Assembly: GCA_034769895.1 (NCBI GenBank)
Contig: CM068367.1
Span: 711,164,196-711,228,195 of the forward strand
Reading direction: 5' to 3'
DNA from: Magicicada septendecula
Taxonomy: Eukaryota; Arthropoda; Insecta; Hemiptera; Cicadidae
Length of the DNA: 64,000 bases
The number at the start of each line of letters is the position of its first letter. The stretch's first letter is position 1. The notes below the pieces were generated by a model. The model was not told the origin of the DNA and made no database searches. It worked only from the letters and a program-made list of their open reading frames with translations. Positions 62,800 to 64,000 of the stretch are shown here, piece after piece. The position numbers and the translations under genes were made by a program.

Positions 62800-64000
62800 A
62801 TGGCTGAATTTAATCCTGATCTATTATTAAAAGATGAGCTATGATACGAAGCACTTTTACGAGGTCTAAAACACGTAAATGTAACCGTGTCGGAATTACG
62901 AAAATCATTACGCCAAACCGGATCAGATACACCCTCGCAGTTAGATAGATTGCGTGAACTCGATTATGACGGCGAACGAGAAACCTGTTATGCGAAATAT
63001 AGGGAACTGATAGTATTATCTCAGAACCTTCAGGACAAAAAATCACCTACGGAATTTTTGCGCGTTACGCAACGTATAGAACATTTAACCCGCCGGTTAA
63101 ATAATTTATTAAGCTGGCCCGACGTCACCGTAATCCCCGCCGATGTGCAGAAATTTGCGGATGAGGCATTAAGCCAATTACCCATAATTATCAACGACTT
63201 ACGACGAAATTCAGACTCATCGAGAATGGAGGAAATTGAGCACTACTTACAAAAATTATATATCTCCCCAGTTCAATCCCCTACTTTAGAACACCCTCTC
63301 TCAACCTCGAACCCCGAATCACCCACCGTATCGAAGATACAACAGAGTCATGAACAATTACCTAGTAGAGAATTAAATACCCACGCTATGTTAGAACCCC
63401 CACCGCCAAATGTTCAGCATACTCGCACTAGTGAATATGCGATTACAAATCCTAATGCAAACACCAATCCTTCGAAAAGTATACCTAACGTATGTTTTAA
63501 TGTAGACCTCTACGGAAAGATTTCCCACCCAGTAGAGAAAATAATTAATGAAATTCCTTACACCGATGGCTTAAGTATCACGACTCTATTGACTTTTATC
63601 AGATATCTACTGCAAATAAAAGATCTACAACAATTGAGCGATTGGCAAATACTGCAGGTCATCTTACCCAAATGTAAACCACCTTTACGAGATCGTGTGC
63701 TCGAATCATTAAACTCGACTCTTCCGGTAGAAGAACTTCATACAAATATAATCAAATATTTTATCCCCACTGGAATATATGAGGAGATCAAAAGAAATAC
63801 CGTACTTCGAGTACAAAGAGCTCAAGAAAGACTGGCCCACTATATCGCAGACATCAGAGAATCTTCACGTCTACTGCAAGTCGACTGGACTGAGAAACAA
63901 TTGGTCGATACTATATTGGTAGGCTTATCTCCTGAAGAACGCTCCCGTTTAGCTCTAATAAGTAGACCCCTTACTTTCGCTGACCTTGAACAATGTAGTG
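62800..64000 (+). pseudogene. Retrotransposon gag, partial, with one in-frame TGA
   Basis: From ATG 62800 the frame reads 14 codons, then TGA at 62842-62844, then stays open for 385 codons to the window edge. The start has the KDEL-x-YEALLRGL and TVSELRKSLRQ pattern of insect Ty3/gypsy-type gag N-termini. A proline-rich linker follows (PPPP near 63400). Then comes a capsid-like helical region (LTFIRYLLQIKDLQQLSDW, VLRVQRAQERLAHYI, LVDTILVGLSPEERSRL, PLTFADLEQC), which would assemble the particle around element RNA. The zinc knuckle, if any, lies beyond the window. The stop falls where the family usually has an Arg; CGA to TGA is a likely deamination, so this copy is probably damaged, though readthrough cannot be excluded. 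Family assignment rests on motif resemblance only. Confidence 0.7.

Larger units (their letters stand above)
60569..64000 (+). mobile_element. LTR retrotransposon (probably Ty3/gypsy), 5' part
   Basis: Unit homology ends at GATG and the next bases are TGTGACGATTTC, a plausible LTR start. A non-coding region of 2.2 kb with a promoter-like TATA stretch precedes a gag-type frame that runs off the window. The other end, and therefore the target duplication, is outside. It inserted into the inverted MULE copy and is in the same orientation as that copy. Confidence 0.7.

Noticed and set aside
62800-64000. Right-end gag as the missing half of the left BEL element
   Set aside because: Its motifs look like Ty3/gypsy rather than BEL gag, its putative LTR starts TGTGACG instead of TGTTTAAA, and it lies on the other strand more than 55 kb away.
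1-64000. tRNA genes
   Set aside because: I saw no convincing tRNA box A/box B pairs, but a covariance search was not possible, so this is a weak negative.

Overview
The window is eukaryotic, AT-rich and made almost entirely of repeats. A BEL/Pao retrotransposon, a Penelope-like element with a GIY-YIG endonuclease, a Ty3/gypsy-like gag and a MULE-type transposase behind C2H2 zinc fingers together point to an arthropod, most likely an insect; I cannot name the order. I recognise no host single-copy gene.

Layout. Bases 1-512 are an inverted fragment of the unit that dominates the window. Bases 513-5535 (minus strand) are a 5'-truncated BEL/Pao element: 3' LTR, 3' untranslated region, and a long reverse transcriptase/RNase H/integrase frame, with a protease fragment broken from it by one frameshift. 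At about 5536 the BEL sequence stops inside its protease region and runs straight into a tandem array. From 5536 to 59133 the array holds one partial and fifteen full-length units of about 3.1-3.3 kb, all in the same orientation. Each unit has a minus-strand pseudogene of about 1.68 kb (degenerate C2H2 fingers followed by a MULE transposase lacking its C-terminal part) and a spacer of about 1.55 kb with a (CA)n tract and a GC-rich imperfect inverted repeat. The array is interrupted at 42585-43528 by a young Penelope-like element and at 54194-56084 by an unrelated 1.9-kb island. At 59133/59134 it flips orientation: an inverted partial copy runs to 60568, where an LTR retrotransposon begins (60569 to the window end) whose gag frame runs off the edge.

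How the parts relate. Some lesions occur in every array copy, including the inverted one, so the founder was already dead when amplified. A further one-base frameshift marks only copies 3-15, the homogenised core, and not the copies at the array edges. Subtype markers and identical tract lengths show nested, recent duplications, including a dimer of about 6.5 kb. The most interesting items are (i) a MULE-derived macrosatellite with higher-order structure, (ii) a pair of predicted hammerhead ribozymes in perfect 175-bp inverted repeats of the Penelope-like element, with the endonuclease stop codon inside the ribozyme core, and (iii) the possibility that the array unit is a MULE joined head-to-tail at its terminal inverted repeats.
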